A DNA stretch of 64,000 bases. It comes from Pseudobutyrivibrio sp. OR37. GTDB taxonomy: Bacteria; Bacillota; Clostridia; Lachnospirales; Lachnospiraceae. Made by a program: the position numbers and the translations under genes. Under the pieces are notes generated by a model. It was not told where the DNA came from. It ran no database searches and was given only the letters and a program-made list of their open reading frames with translations. Below are positions 28,483 to 37,410 of this stretch, piece after piece; position 1 is the stretch's first letter, and each line of letters opens with the position of its first letter. The stretch covers positions 1 to 64,000 of the forward strand of contig NZ_FOQF01000021.1 in the NCBI RefSeq assembly GCF_900113655.1. Direction: 5' to 3'.

Positions 28483-29151
28483 CTATATCTGCACTAGCAT
28501 TACATCTTCAACATATTCGTTTTCTTTGATAGCTTCCTTGAGCTCCTCTGGAAGAGCACTATCAGTTTCTACTATAGTATAGGCTCTCTCATGCTTGCCC
28601 TCTCTGAAAAGTCTCATGAATGCAATGTTGATGTCACGATCGCTAAGGGCGCTTGCGATATGCTTGATAACGCCAGGCATATCCTTTTGAACGATGATTG
28701 CCGCACTGTACTCGCCTGTGAAATGCACTGGTACATTGTCGATTCGCACGATTCGGCACTTGCCACCACCAATGGATTCTCCACGGACATCCAACGTCTT
28801 TCCATCATCCATGATGATGTGGATATCTACTGTATTAGGGTGCAAATCGGTTTCAGTTTCGTTGGTGGTGAACTGAAAATCTACCCCCTGCTCTTCAGCT
28901 ATCTTAAAGGAATCGCGGATTCTTGTATCATCTGTTTTAAATCCTAGGATTCCTCCAAGTAAGGCTTTATCGGTGCCGTGGCCACGATAAGTTTCAGCAA
29001 ATGATCCGTACAGGGTAAAATCAACATGCTTTATATTGCCGCCTGCCATTTTCCACGCTAGGTAAGCAATGGAGCTGGCACCCGCTGTATGTGAACTGGA
29101 TGGACCAATCATGTTTGGTCCCAAAACATCAAAAACACTTATATTACTCAT
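28483..29151 (-). CDS. sdaAB: L-serine dehydratase, beta subunit
   Basis: A 222-residue partner of the alpha subunit. The N-terminal part (SVFDVLGPNMIGPSSSHTAG) is the conserved beta domain, and the C-terminal part (about 147-220) is an ACT domain (IVQKDMPGVIKHIASALSDR) that may sense serine. The split two-gene form is the normal Firmicutes arrangement. An AAGGTG ribosome binding site precedes the ATG, and the pair forms a small operon. Confidence 0.93.
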   Translation of the reverse strand: MSNISVFDVLGPNMIGPSSSHTAGASSIAYLAWKMAGGNIKHVDFTLYGSFAETYRGHGTDKALLGGILGFKTDDTRIRDSFKIAEEQGVDFQFTTNETETDLHPNTVDIHIIMDDGKTLDVRGESIGGGKCRIVRIDNVPVHFTGEYSAAIIVQKDMPGVIKHIASALSDRDINIAFMRLFREGKHERAYTIVETDSALPEELKEAIKENEYVEDVMLVQI

Positions 29152-29211
29152 ATTTTCACCTTCGAAATAAATTGTAATTAAATACTACCACAGCATAATA
29201 TTTCTATAAAG

Positions 29212-29240
29212 AAAAAAACACCAGCGCTTTCACGCTGGTG
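29212..29240 (-). terminator. Intrinsic terminator of uvrBA
   Basis: CACCAGCG (29219-29226) pairs perfectly with CGCTGGTG (29233-29240); on the minus strand it is followed by TTTTTTTC. It is the main terminator after uvrA. Confidence 0.88.
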
Positions 29241-29255
29241 GAATAATCGGGGAGT

Positions 29256-29279
29256 GCGACCAAAGTGTCCTCTGGTCGC
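29256..29279. other. Small hairpin downstream of uvrA
   Basis: GCGACCA (29256-29262) and TGGTCGC (29273-29279) form a seven-pair hairpin with a ten-base loop between the uvrA stop and its terminator. No T-run follows. It may only be a 3'-UTR structure. Confidence 0.4.
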
Positions 29280-29393
29280 TGAGTTATGAAAAATTTGGTA
29301 TTAGCTTTCCGCTAGTACGTGTAGTAATATAACGTCCTTATGTGATGGTTAGGTGAAGATTTTAAAAGTTACTCATATAATTTTGTTTGCGGC

Positions 29394-32216
29394 TTATAGG
29401 TACTCCTTTAGGTACTGACCTGTGTAGCTCTTTTTAACCTTTACAATCTCCTCTGGGGTACCCTTCGCAATTACGGTACCACCTCTATCTCCGCCGTCTG
29501 GGCCCATGTCGATGATGTAATCTGCACACTTGATTACATCAAGGTTGTGCTCGATAACAACTACCGTATTTCCGGAATCAGATAGCTTACGCATGATTTC
29601 TACAAGCTTGTTAACATCATCAAAATGAAGACCTGTGGTTGGCTCGTCTAGGATGTAGATGGTCTTTCCTGTGGCACGGCGAGAAAGCTCTGTAGCAAGC
29701 TTGATACGCTGCGCCTCACCACCTGATAATGTGGTGGATGGCTGACCAAGCTTGATGTAGCCAAGTCCTACATCATACAAGCTCTGAATCTTGTTAAGGA
29801 TGCTAGGTACATTCTTGAAGAACTCTACCGCTTCCTCCACCGTCATATCAAGTATGTCGTAGATAGTCTTTCCTTTATAATGAACCTCAAGAGTCTCACG
29901 ATTGTATCTCTTACCACCGCAAACCTCGCATGGTACATAAACGTCTGGCAGGAAGTGCATCTCAATTTTGATGATACCATCGCCTGAACATGCCTCACAT
30001 CTACCGCCCTTTACATTGAAGGAGAATCGGCCCTTGCTGTAGCCTCGCTCCTTGGCCTCTGTTGTGCCGGCGAACAAATCTCTGATTAAATCAAACACGC
30101 CTGTATATGTGGCAGGGTTGGAACGTGGGGTACGTCCGATTGGAGACTGGTCGATGTCGATGACCTTATCAAGTGCCTCTGTTCCTATAATATCATCATG
30201 CTTTCCCGAAACCTTACGGGCACGGTTCAATCGCTTCGCCAAATCCTTGTATAAAATCTCGTTAACAAGGGAGCTCTTACCTGAGCCTGAAACGCCAGTT
30301 ACAACTGTCATGATGCCAAGTGGAATATCCACATCGATGTTCTTAAGGTTATGCTCTCTGGCGCCCTTTATTGTAAGCCAGCCCTTTGGCTGTCTACGTT
30401 CCTTTGGAACTGGGATGCAAAGCTTGCCGCTAAGGTATTGACCTGTGATGGAATCTGGACATGCCATGATTTCCTCTGGGGTTCCTGCGGCGATAACTTG
30501 TCCACCATCCTTACCTGCGCGAGGCCCGATATCCACAAGATAATCCGCAGCCTTCATAGTATCTGCATCATGCTCTACTACGATAAGAGTGTTACCCAGG
30601 TCTCTAAGGCCCTTAAGGGATGCCAGTAGCTTGTCGTTATCCTTTTGGTGCAAGCCGATTGATGGCTCGTCTAGGATATAGGCTACGCCAACTAAGCCTG
30701 AACCAATCTGTGTTGCAAGGCGGATACGCTGAGCCTCTCCACCTGAAAGTGTGGCGGTAGCACGGCTAAGTGTAAGGTAATCCAAACCTACATCCACCAT
30801 GAATTTAAGTCTTGCCTTAATCTCCTTTAAAACAACAGCACCGATTTTCTTCTGCTGTTCGGTAAGATTCAAGCCATCTATCATATCGTAAAGCTCATGT
30901 ACTGGGTACTGAGTCATTTCGAAGATATTCTTGCCATCCAATGTAACTGCCAGTGATTCCTTCTTTAGACGCTGACCGTGGCAGCATGGGCAATCACTGT
31001 AGAACATGAACTCTTCGTATTCTTTTTTAGCTGATTCAGAAAATGTCTCCTTGTATCTGCGGTTAACATTTTCAATCAATCCCTCGAAAACTGTAGGGTA
31101 AACGCCATGGCCCCTTTGGCCCTGGTAATGCACATCTACCGAACGGTCAAAGCCGTGGATAAACATGTGTCTTATGTTTTCTGGAAGCTCCTTGTATGGA
31201 GTGTCCAGTGAGAAATCGTATTCCTTTGCAAGTGCCTCCAAAAGTGCGTGGGCAAAGCTGGTGCTCTTGTTTGAAGACTGCCAGCCCATTACCTGAACCG
31301 CCCCCTGATTAAATGAAAGGCTCTTGTCTGGAATCATCAAATCCTCGTCAAATTCCATTTTGTAGCCCAAACCAAAGCACTCTGGGCAGGCACCAAATGG
31401 GTTGTTGAAGGAGAAGCTTCGTGGCTCTACCTCATCGATACTGATTCCGCAATCAGGACATGAAAAACCCTCGGAAAATCTGATAGGCTCCCCATCGATA
31501 ACGTCTACAATCATCAGGCCATCAGCCAGCTTAAGCACTGCCTCGATGGAATCCGTGAGACGCTTTTCAATGCCTTCCTTTACAACCAATCGGTCTACAA
31601 CTATTTCTATGTTATGCTTGATGTTCTTATCAAGCTTTATTTCCTCGGAAAGATCGTACACATTGCCATCTACGTTGACACGTACATAGCCGGATTTCTT
31701 AGCCTTTTCAAAAAGCTTTTCGTGTGTACCCTTGCGGCCTCTAACGACAGGGGCCAACAGCTGAATCTTGGTACGCTCTGGCAATGCCATAATGGCATCC
31801 ACCATCTGGTCTACTGTCTGCTTGCTAATTGGCTTGCCACAGTTTGGACAATGTGGCACACCACATCTGGCGTACAGAAGACGCATGTAATCGTATATCT
31901 CTGTAACTGTTCCAACTGTAGAACGTGGGTTGTGGTTGGTGCTCTTCTGGTCGATTGAAATGGCTGGTGGCATACCTTCCATGTGCTCTACATTTGGCTT
32001 TTCCATCTGGCCTAAGAACTGGCGCGCGTAGCTGGAAAGAGATTCCATGTAGCGTCTTTGGCCTTCAGCAAAAATGGTGTCGAAGGCTAAGGATGATTTT
32101 CCCGAACCCGACAATCCTGTAAGCACAACGAACTCATCACGTGGGATGTCTAGGCTGACATTTTTAAGGTTGTGCTCGTTGGCGCCTTTGATTTTTATGT
32201 ATTTTCTTTCTTTCAT
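29394..32216 (-). CDS. uvrA: Excinuclease ABC subunit A
   Basis: A 940-residue damage-recognition ATPase of nucleotide excision repair. It has two ABC ATPase modules, each with Walker A ([14 protein letters not shown] near 33-46 and [14 protein letters not shown] later) and [12 protein letters not shown] / [12 protein letters not shown] signatures. Zinc-binding pairs appear as CPNCGKP, CPDCG...CPECFG and CEAC...[10 protein letters not shown]. The start ATG follows GAGGTG that belongs to dispersed repeat copy D. It is the second gene of a uvrB-uvrA operon. Confidence 0.97.
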   Translation of the reverse strand: MKERKYIKIKGANEHNLKNVSLDIPRDEFVVLTGLSGSGKSSLAFDTIFAEGQRRYMESLSSYARQFLGQMEKPNVEHMEGMPPAISIDQKSTNHNPRSTVGTVTEIYDYMRLLYARCGVPHCPNCGKPISKQTVDQMVDAIMALPERTKIQLLAPVVRGRKGTHEKLFEKAKKSGYVRVNVDGNVYDLSEEIKLDKNIKHNIEIVVDRLVVKEGIEKRLTDSIEAVLKLADGLMIVDVIDGEPIRFSEGFSCPDCGISIDEVEPRSFSFNNPFGACPECFGLGYKMEFDEDLMIPDKSLSFNQGAVQVMGWQSSNKSTSFAHALLEALAKEYDFSLDTPYKELPENIRHMFIHGFDRSVDVHYQGQRGHGVYPTVFEGLIENVNRRYKETFSESAKKEYEEFMFYSDCPCCHGQRLKKESLAVTLDGKNIFEMTQYPVHELYDMIDGLNLTEQQKKIGAVVLKEIKARLKFMVDVGLDYLTLSRATATLSGGEAQRIRLATQIGSGLVGVAYILDEPSIGLHQKDNDKLLASLKGLRDLGNTLIVVEHDADTMKAADYLVDIGPRAGKDGGQVIAAGTPEEIMACPDSITGQYLSGKLCIPVPKERRQPKGWLTIKGAREHNLKNIDVDIPLGIMTVVTGVSGSGKSSLVNEILYKDLAKRLNRARKVSGKHDDIIGTEALDKVIDIDQSPIGRTPRSNPATYTGVFDLIRDLFAGTTEAKERGYSKGRFSFNVKGGRCEACSGDGIIKIEMHFLPDVYVPCEVCGGKRYNRETLEVHYKGKTIYDILDMTVEEAVEFFKNVPSILNKIQSLYDVGLGYIKLGQPSTTLSGGEAQRIKLATELSRRATGKTIYILDEPTTGLHFDDVNKLVEIMRKLSDSGNTVVVIEHNLDVIKCADYIIDMGPDGGDRGGTVIAKGTPEEIVKVKKSYTGQYLKEYL

Positions 32217-32220
32217 TTAA

Positions 32221-32269
32221 CACCTCATCCACCGCTAAAGCGGTCCCCCTTCCCCTCAAGGGGAAGGCT
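32221..32269 (-). repeat. Dispersed two-hairpin repeat, copy D (short form)
   Basis: CACCTCATCC, hairpin 1 (ACCGCT AA AGCGGT), then CCCCCTTCCCC TCA AGGGGAAGGCT. It fills almost exactly the 51-base gap between uvrB and uvrA. Its left-hand AGGCTA end forms the uvrB stop codon (TAG on the minus strand) and its GGATGAGGTG end is the uvrA ribosome binding site. Confidence 0.85.
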
Positions 32270-34247
32270 ATAATTCTCGTAACATATTTTTAAGTTCAAC
32301 CATCTTGTCGCGGTATTCGGCAGCGGCTTCGAAGTTGAGCTCGGCGGCAGCCTTTTGCATCTTCTTCTGAATGTCTGCAATCAGCTTCTCAAGCTCCTTC
32401 TTATCCATTTCCTCAGGGTCCTTCTTAAACTGCATCTCCTTGTGGGCGATATCCTTTGAAATAGATATAAGCTCGCGGACGGATTTTTGTATAGTCTTAG
32501 GAGTGATACCGTGTTCCTTATTGTATGCCTTCTGAATCTCGCGACGACGCTCTGTCTCGGAGATGGCCTTTTCCATGGATTCCGTGATGGTATCGGCATA
32601 CATGATTACGTGGCCCTCGGAGTTTCGGGCTGCTCGTCCGATAGTCTGAATCAGCGAGCGCTCACTTCTAAGGAAGCCTTCCTTATCTGCATCAAGGATA
32701 GCAACCAGCGTAATCTCCGGGATATCCAAGCCCTCTCGAAGCAGGTTGATACCAACTAATACATCAAACACATCCAGGCGCAAATCTCTGATGATTTCTG
32801 CGCGCTCCATGGTATCAATGTCTGAATGCATGTATTTAACTCTGACGCCAAGCTCTGCCAGATAATCTGTAAGATCCTCCGCCATTCGCTTGGTAAGAGT
32901 GGTTATCATTACCTTATTTTTCTTTTCAACTTCCTTTTGGATTTCGTTGAAGAGGTCATCAATCTGCCCCTCAACTGGCCTTACCTCCACCTCAGGATCA
33001 AGCAAGCCTGTTGGGCGAATAACCTGCTCCGTTCTAAGAAGCTCGTGCTCCTCTTCATAGTCACCAGGTGTTGCACTTACAAACATAATCTGGTCTATCT
33101 TTGATTCGAACTCACCGAAATTAAGCGGTCTGTTATCAAGCGCTGATGGCAATCTGAAGCCGTATTCAACCAAAGTCTTCTTACGTGCCTGGTCACCCGC
33201 AAACATTCCTCGCACCTGAGGAAGTGTGATGTGACTCTCGTCCACTATAATAAGGAAATCATCATCAAAATAATCTATCAGGCACTTAGGTGGCTCTCCC
33301 GGCTGCTGGTTAGTCATGTGCCTGCTGTAGTTTTCTATGCCGGAGCAGAAGCCTGTCTCTCTAAGCATTTCTATATCAAAATTAGTACGTTCTGATATTC
33401 GCTGGGCTTCTATAAGCTTGTCCTCTGACTTGAAGAACTTCACCCTTTCATCCAGCTCTGCCTCTATGCTGGCGCAGGCTGAATTAATCTTATCTTGAGG
33501 GATAACATAGTGACTGGCTGGGAAAATAGCTACATGCTCAAGCTCGCGCTTCACCAGGCCCGTCATAATATCAGTCTCGCAAATGCGGTCTATCTCATCT
33601 CCAAAGAATTCGATACGGATACCGTAGTCGCTGGTGTTGGCCGGGATAACTTCCAATGTATCACCTCGCACTCTGAAGGTACCGCGGTCGAAATCCATAT
33701 CGTTTCGCTGATACTGGATGTTGATAAGCTCATGGATAACATCATCTCTGTCCTTAAAATCTCCAGGGCGTAGGCTAACCATCATGTTCTGGAAATCATC
33801 TGGCTCACCAATGCCGTAAATGCAGGAAACCGAAGAAACGATGATAACGTCACGGCGTTCTGACAAAGAAGCTGTGGCTGAAAGACGCAACTTATCTATT
33901 TCATCATTAATAGAAGAATCCTTCGCGATGTATGTATCCGTGCTAGGCACATAGGCCTCTGGCTGGTAGTAATCGTAGTAAGACACGAAATATTCCACAG
34001 CGTTCTCTGGGAAGAATTCTTTAAATTCGCTGTATAGCTGGCCCGCCAAGGTCTTGTTGTGAGCAATGATAAGGGTAGGTTTGTTCAGCTGCTCAATGAC
34101 ATTAGCCATGGTGAAGGTCTTACCAGAACCTGTAACACCAAGAAGTGTCTGCATCTGGTTACCTTCCTTGAAACCCCTTACCAAATCTGCGATAGCCTGT
34201 GGCTGGTCGCCTGTTGGTTTATATTCTGAATGTAATTTGAAATCCAT
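32268..34247 (-). CDS. uvrB: Excinuclease ABC subunit B
   Basis: A 659-residue helicase-like protein that verifies damage with UvrA and recruits UvrC. It has Walker A GVTGSGKT, the beta-hairpin region [21 protein letters not shown], helicase motifs through GRAARNSEG, and a C-terminal UVR motif (about 620-655) for UvrC contact. The start at [13 protein letters not shown] (34247) matches family N-termini and follows CGAGGG. A longer frame of 21 codons upstream lies in the leader. The stop codon is donated by repeat copy D. Confidence 0.97.
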   Translation of the reverse strand: MDFKLHSEYKPTGDQPQAIADLVRGFKEGNQMQTLLGVTGSGKTFTMANVIEQLNKPTLIIAHNKTLAGQLYSEFKEFFPENAVEYFVSYYDYYQPEAYVPSTDTYIAKDSSINDEIDKLRLSATASLSERRDVIIVSSVSCIYGIGEPDDFQNMMVSLRPGDFKDRDDVIHELINIQYQRNDMDFDRGTFRVRGDTLEVIPANTSDYGIRIEFFGDEIDRICETDIMTGLVKRELEHVAIFPASHYVIPQDKINSACASIEAELDERVKFFKSEDKLIEAQRISERTNFDIEMLRETGFCSGIENYSRHMTNQQPGEPPKCLIDYFDDDFLIIVDESHITLPQVRGMFAGDQARKKTLVEYGFRLPSALDNRPLNFGEFESKIDQIMFVSATPGDYEEEHELLRTEQVIRPTGLLDPEVEVRPVEGQIDDLFNEIQKEVEKKNKVMITTLTKRMAEDLTDYLAELGVRVKYMHSDIDTMERAEIIRDLRLDVFDVLVGINLLREGLDIPEITLVAILDADKEGFLRSERSLIQTIGRAARNSEGHVIMYADTITESMEKAISETERRREIQKAYNKEHGITPKTIQKSVRELISISKDIAHKEMQFKKDPEEMDKKELEKLIADIQKKMQKAAAELNFEAAAEYRDKMVELKNMLREL

Positions 34248-34339
34248 AACTGGCCCTCGAAATCTACATTGTTGTTGGTTGTTAATTGTTCTTTCTGATT
34301 GGCTGCGCAATTTTAATTGTGCACAATCGTATGTATTTT

Positions 34340-34367
34340 ATTATATCATAGCTATTTGATATGTCAA
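34340..34367 (-). promoter_or_regulatory. Promoter of uvrB
   Basis: On the minus strand TTGACA (34367-34362) and TATAAT (34345-34340) are 16 bases apart, both perfect to consensus, about 95 bases upstream of the uvrB start. I did not find a clear LexA-type box. Confidence 0.8.
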
Positions 34368-34425
34368 ACATCTGTTTGTTATTTGTTTGGGTTTTCGGTT
34401 GCTTTGGAGCTATCGTTATTTTATC

Positions 34426-34454
34426 TTGACATATTGTTATAGTCATGTTATATA
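34426..34454 (+). promoter_or_regulatory. Strong plus-strand promoter facing the palindrome array
   Basis: TTGACA (34426-34431) and TATATA (34449-34454) are separated by 17 bases. It points toward the palindrome array and the nuclease gene 650 bases away. No gene with a good ribosome binding site lies directly behind it. Confidence 0.65.
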
Positions 34455-34692
34455 TAACATCGTGTTATTCACAGGACACACCGCTGTAATTTCATACAGC
34501 ATCATGCAATTTCATCATGGCTTTAGCAGCAAGCACATGATGAAGTATAACTTCAGCAAAAGTTATGGTTTGCATCCAATTGCCGTTATCGGCGTTTAGT
34601 ACCCACCATTAATATGAATATTGACGCGTACTAGGACTTTTTGCGCTTTTTATGAATTTAGACGCAATCCCTGGCTAGTTTTTGCTTGCAAA
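34455..34692 (+). other. Noncoding stretch between promoter and palindrome array
   Basis: No gene is supported here. The only open frame worth mentioning is a 31-codon one starting MQFHHGFSSK near 34504, which has no Shine-Dalgarno. The stretch would form the 5' part of a transcript from the promoter at 34426 and could be a leader or small RNA; no terminator is obvious before the array. Confidence 0.35.
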
Positions 34693-35058
34693 GTTAAGTT
34701 TTTTTCGAGATTCTAAATCTCCACTTAAAAATTGATTTTGCTGTTAAGTTTCTATGAAAAAAAAATATTTTCACTTAAATTTCGTTAAATCATTTTAGCT
34801 AAACTTAAGTGGAATATGCATTTCTAAATATTCACTTAACAGAGCAAGGCAACTTGTTAAGTTTCTCCCTAAAACTAATTATTTTCACTTAACAATCTGC
34901 CTTTTTATTCCAATTTATTTAAGTTTATTTTTATAAAATCTATTTAAACTTAACAGCAAAATCAGTTTTTAAGTGAATTTATATTTTTCCTGATTTCACT
35001 TAACTTCTCCAAGCAAATCATATAAGTGAATTTTCAAAAACCTATTTTCACACTTAAC
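34693..35058. repeat. Array of alternating TTAAGTG / CACTTAA palindromes
   Basis: Fourteen heptamer-like sites occur in 366 bases, alternating in orientation: TTAAGTTT or TTAAGTG near 34694, 34744, 34805, 34857, 34919, 34969 and 35022, and CACTTAA or AACTTAA near 34722, 34772, 34833, 34886, 34948, 34997 and 35051. Neighbouring sites pair into hairpins of about 30-40 bases; the best are TTAAGTGAA/TTCACTTAA (34969-35003), TTAAGTTTA/TAAACTTAA (34919-34953) and CTTAACA/TGTTAAG (34835-34861). The unit recurs about every 50-60 bases. The inner sequences differ, so this is not a simple tandem repeat or CRISPR array. Confidence 0.8.
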
Positions 35059-35112
35059 TGGCCCCCAAAAAGCTCCAAGCCACGCCAAAAACACCATTTT
35101 TAAGGAGGAAAC

Positions 35113-35907
35113 ATGTTATCAACACCAACAATAGACAGCAATAAGCTGGTTCAATCTATCTACCAACTAATGGATATCGCAGATAAAGAGCTGCTTTCGT
35201 CACCAAAGGGTTTTATCCGCCTAGAAAGCAGCAAGGGATATCCCAGATTTTATTACTACAAGAACCGCTCCGATACCAAGGGCAAATACATGTCAGCCGA
35301 CAATATCGGATTCATCACATCCATCTGTCAGAGGGATTATCTAATGAAGGTTTCCAAGCGCATGCACGAATTGATTTGTAAGATTAAAAAGGGAATGCAT
35401 GTGGATTTATATGTAGAGCTGGATAACATCTACTATTCCTTTAATCCAGGGAGGAGGTCGCTGATTACACCGATTATTCCGGACATCGAAACCTTTGTCA
35501 AAGACTGGTACAACGATAATCCCAGCTGCCAGAACTCTTACTCCGTGGATAAGGGCGTCTACACTAAAAACGGGGAGCTGGTGCGTTCCAAATCAGAAAA
35601 GATTATCGCGGACAGACTGTTAGATTTTGAAATACCTTATGTGTATGAGCCAAAGATTGTTCTAAGCGACCATCTTAAATATCCTGATTTCATTACGCTG
35701 AACAAGCGAACCAGAACCACCATTATCTGGGAGCATTTTGGACTATCTGATGACCGAAACTACAGTGTCAACAACATGCTGAAGCTGTCTTTATATGAAC
35801 AATCCGATTACCATCTAGGTAAGAATCTTATTGCTTCCTTCGAGACTAGCGATGACCCGCTAAATTCTTATATTGTAGACAAAAAAATAGAGGCATTCCT
35901 TTTATAG
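35113..35907 (+). CDS. Putative PD-(D/E)XK nuclease-fold protein
   Basis: A 264-residue protein of unknown role. Residues about 150-264 look like a PD-(D/E)XK nuclease core: RSKSE with Glu162, YPDF with Asp192, and IIWEHFG with Glu207, followed by a helix and GKNLIASFETS. I recall similar hypothetical proteins in gut Firmicutes, without a settled function. Residues 1-145 match nothing I recognise. It has a strong TAAGGAGG ribosome binding site. It is the only plus-strand gene in a long minus-strand stretch and lies directly behind the palindrome array, which may be its target or operator. TnsA-like and Vsr-like folds are alternatives. Confidence 0.6.
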   Translation: MLSTPTIDSNKLVQSIYQLMDIADKELLSSPKGFIRLESSKGYPRFYYYKNRSDTKGKYMSADNIGFITSICQRDYLMKVSKRMHELICKIKKGMHVDLYVELDNIYYSFNPGRRSLITPIIPDIETFVKDWYNDNPSCQNSYSVDKGVYTKNGELVRSKSEKIIADRLLDFEIPYVYEPKIVLSDHLKYPDFITLNKRTRTTIIWEHFGLSDDRNYSVNNMLKLSLYEQSDYHLGKNLIASFETSDDPLNSYIVDKKIEAFLL

Positions 35908-35918
35908 GAATCCTCTAT
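35881..35918 (-). terminator. Terminator inside the 3' end of the nuclease gene
   Basis: ATAGAGG-ATTCCT (35887-35900, one bulged base) pairs with AGGAATCCTCTAT (35906-35918). On the minus strand TTTTTTTG follows. It terminates the convergent membrane-protein operon and includes the nuclease stop codon; on the plus strand there is no T-run. Confidence 0.8.
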
Positions 35919-35929
35919 GATAAATCAAT

Positions 35930-36565
35930 TTAATAATGCAAATCCTCGTCCTCTTTGGCGATGTCTTCAGCAGACATGTACTTGCGGAATACCTTTTCAA
36001 GGATAGGATGTATTGCGCATGCAAAGATTCCAGGAGCAAAGACGATGAGAATCATGATGCGATACATCAAATACAATAGTGCGATAGTAACGGCTACAAT
36101 TGCCACGCTCCAGCCAATGTTGACAATCATGATGATTGCGGAATTCTTGAAGGATGCCTTGAAGCTGTTTTCAAAGCGGGCGATGTATGCAAAATGATAT
36201 ATAGCCCAAACTATTGTAAATACTAATAACACTAAGAAGAAAATAGATGCTGCAGCAAATGGGCTATTAGCAGAAACCATATTTCTTGTTATGTAGATGT
36301 CGCCTGAAAGGATTGCAAACAATACCATGAATATCAACCATGATAAGGTGGACTGCTTGAAATTATCCTTGAAGGAACGGAAAAACTCTGTAGTATAGCC
36401 ACGTCCCTTGTAAATGCATTTATGTGTTGCGTAATAAAGCGCTGTTGCGCTGGCACCAATTGTAAATATTGGCAACGAGCATACTATGAAATATAAGCCC
36501 AACAATATCACATCTGTTGCCTTTGAAATGCCATCAAATATCTTACTGTTAAAAAATCTTCCCAA
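35930..36565 (-). CDS. DUF624 (YesL-like) membrane protein
   Basis: A 211-residue integral membrane protein with about five hydrophobic segments (about 17-38, 75-95, 105-130, 145-165, 170-190). The start GRFFNSKIFDGISKATDVIL and the LPIFTIGASATALYYATHK block are hallmarks of the YesL/DUF624 family, often found with carbohydrate ABC transporters, whose role is unclear. No transporter is next to it here. It starts with TTG behind AAGGAG, and that ribosome binding site lies in the last codons of the upstream membrane protein gene, so they are coupled. Confidence 0.75.
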   Translation of the reverse strand: MGRFFNSKIFDGISKATDVILLGLYFIVCSLPIFTIGASATALYYATHKCIYKGRGYTTEFFRSFKDNFKQSTLSWLIFMVLFAILSGDIYITRNMVSANSPFAAASIFFLVLLVFTIVWAIYHFAYIARFENSFKASFKNSAIIMIVNIGWSVAIVAVTIALLYLMYRIMILIVFAPGIFACAIHPILEKVFRKYMSAEDIAKEDEDLHY

Positions 36566-36568
36566 AAC

Positions 36569-37264
36569 TTATTCTCCTTCTACTTCATACAAAAGCTTAT
36601 AAAAATTCTCCATGTATTCTTCGCTACCGCTTAAATCAGCGATTACAAGATAATTGATATTATCCGCCAAGCCAAAATATTCATGGATTTTGCTATCAGA
36701 GATATCTACAGCTACGTGACCTGTGTAGGTGTTTCCATCGTCTCCTACCACTGAGGCTTCGTATAGCTTGTCCGCTGACCACTCTGATAAAAGATAATCT
36801 GGAACTGTCGTTTCAAGCTCACGGATTGCTCCCATGTTTACCAGATAATCAACCCCCGCCTGATCCGTAAATGCGAAGTCAAGCTGACCTGACATTACAT
36901 ATATATCTAGGCGATTGCCGTAACCACCCATGTTGGCGCTTTCGTCAGTGTATAAATCTGCAGTGATATTAACACCATCGTGCTTTGACATTTTAAGCTG
37001 GTCATGGAGAGTTTCGTTTAATTCGGTGTTGAACTGGCCTGAGTTTATGACCATTCCATAAACCTTGTATTGTACGTAGGTTAAAGCGTGATGCACACCC
37101 CAAGTGATGGCGCCGATTATCAAAACTATCACTAAAATATGTAGCTTGTAATAAGCCCATATATATTCAAGCTTTTCGCCAAAGCTCATTTGACTGAGCT
37201 TTGCTTTTTCCCCCGCCCAAGATTTCTTAACTGCTTCTTGTTCTGTGTCTGTAAAATTATTCAT
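36569..37264 (-). CDS. Membrane-anchored protein of unknown function
   Basis: A 231-residue protein that I do not recognise by name. Residues 1-40 are cytoplasmic and charged, a single membrane helix spans about 42-60 (LHILVIVLIIGAITWGV), and the rest (65-231) would be extracellular, with a periplasmic-binding-like flavour (GNRLDIYVMSGQLDFAFTD, later YLLSEW). It is translated just before the DUF624 gene with a four-base gap, so the two may form a complex. Its Shine-Dalgarno (GAGGGT) comes from repeat copy E. Confidence 0.6.
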   Translation of the reverse strand: MNNFTDTEQEAVKKSWAGEKAKLSQMSFGEKLEYIWAYYKLHILVIVLIIGAITWGVHHALTYVQYKVYGMVINSGQFNTELNETLHDQLKMSKHDGVNITADLYTDESANMGGYGNRLDIYVMSGQLDFAFTDQAGVDYLVNMGAIRELETTVPDYLLSEWSADKLYEASVVGDDGNTYTGHVAVDISDSKIHEYFGLADNINYLVIADLSGSEEYMENFYKLLYEVEGE

Positions 37265-37269
37265 TGTTT

Positions 37270-37318
37270 ACCCTCATCCGTCAGCTGCGCTGCCACCTTC
37301 TCCCACAGGGAGAAGGCT
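37270..37318 (-). repeat. Dispersed two-hairpin repeat, copy E (short, variant arms)
   Basis: ACCCTCATCC, hairpin 1 (GTCAGC TGC GCTGCC), then CCACCTTCTCCCACAGGGAG with the right arm ending AGAAGGCT. The second hairpin has CCTTCTCCC/GGGAGAAGG arms against CCTTCCCC/GGGGAAGG in the other copies, a compensated change. The GGATGAGGGT end is six bases before the start of the downstream membrane-protein gene. Confidence 0.8.
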
Positions 37319-37337
37319 TTCTTACATATCCTAGCGT

Positions 37338-37375
37338 AAAAAAACGGCTACCGCAATACACGGTAGCCATTTTTA
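37338..37375 (-). terminator. Bidirectional terminator after pgi
   Basis: GGCTACCG (37346-37353) pairs with CGGTAGCC (37361-37368), flanked by an A-run and a T-run. On the minus strand it follows the pgi stop by about 40 bases and ends in TTTTTTTA. Confidence 0.87.
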
Positions 37376-37410
37376 ATAAACTTTTAATAATAATGGAAGT
37401 CGCAGCTATC

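Noticed and set aside
34387-34599. Plus-strand open frame of 70 codons between uvrB and the palindrome array
   Set aside because: It spans the -35/-10 promoter elements, has no ribosome binding site and an unconvincing composition; treated as noncoding.
34693-35058. Possible CRISPR array
   Set aside because: The repeated sites are only 7-9 bases long, alternate in orientation and have variable spacing; there are no cas genes.
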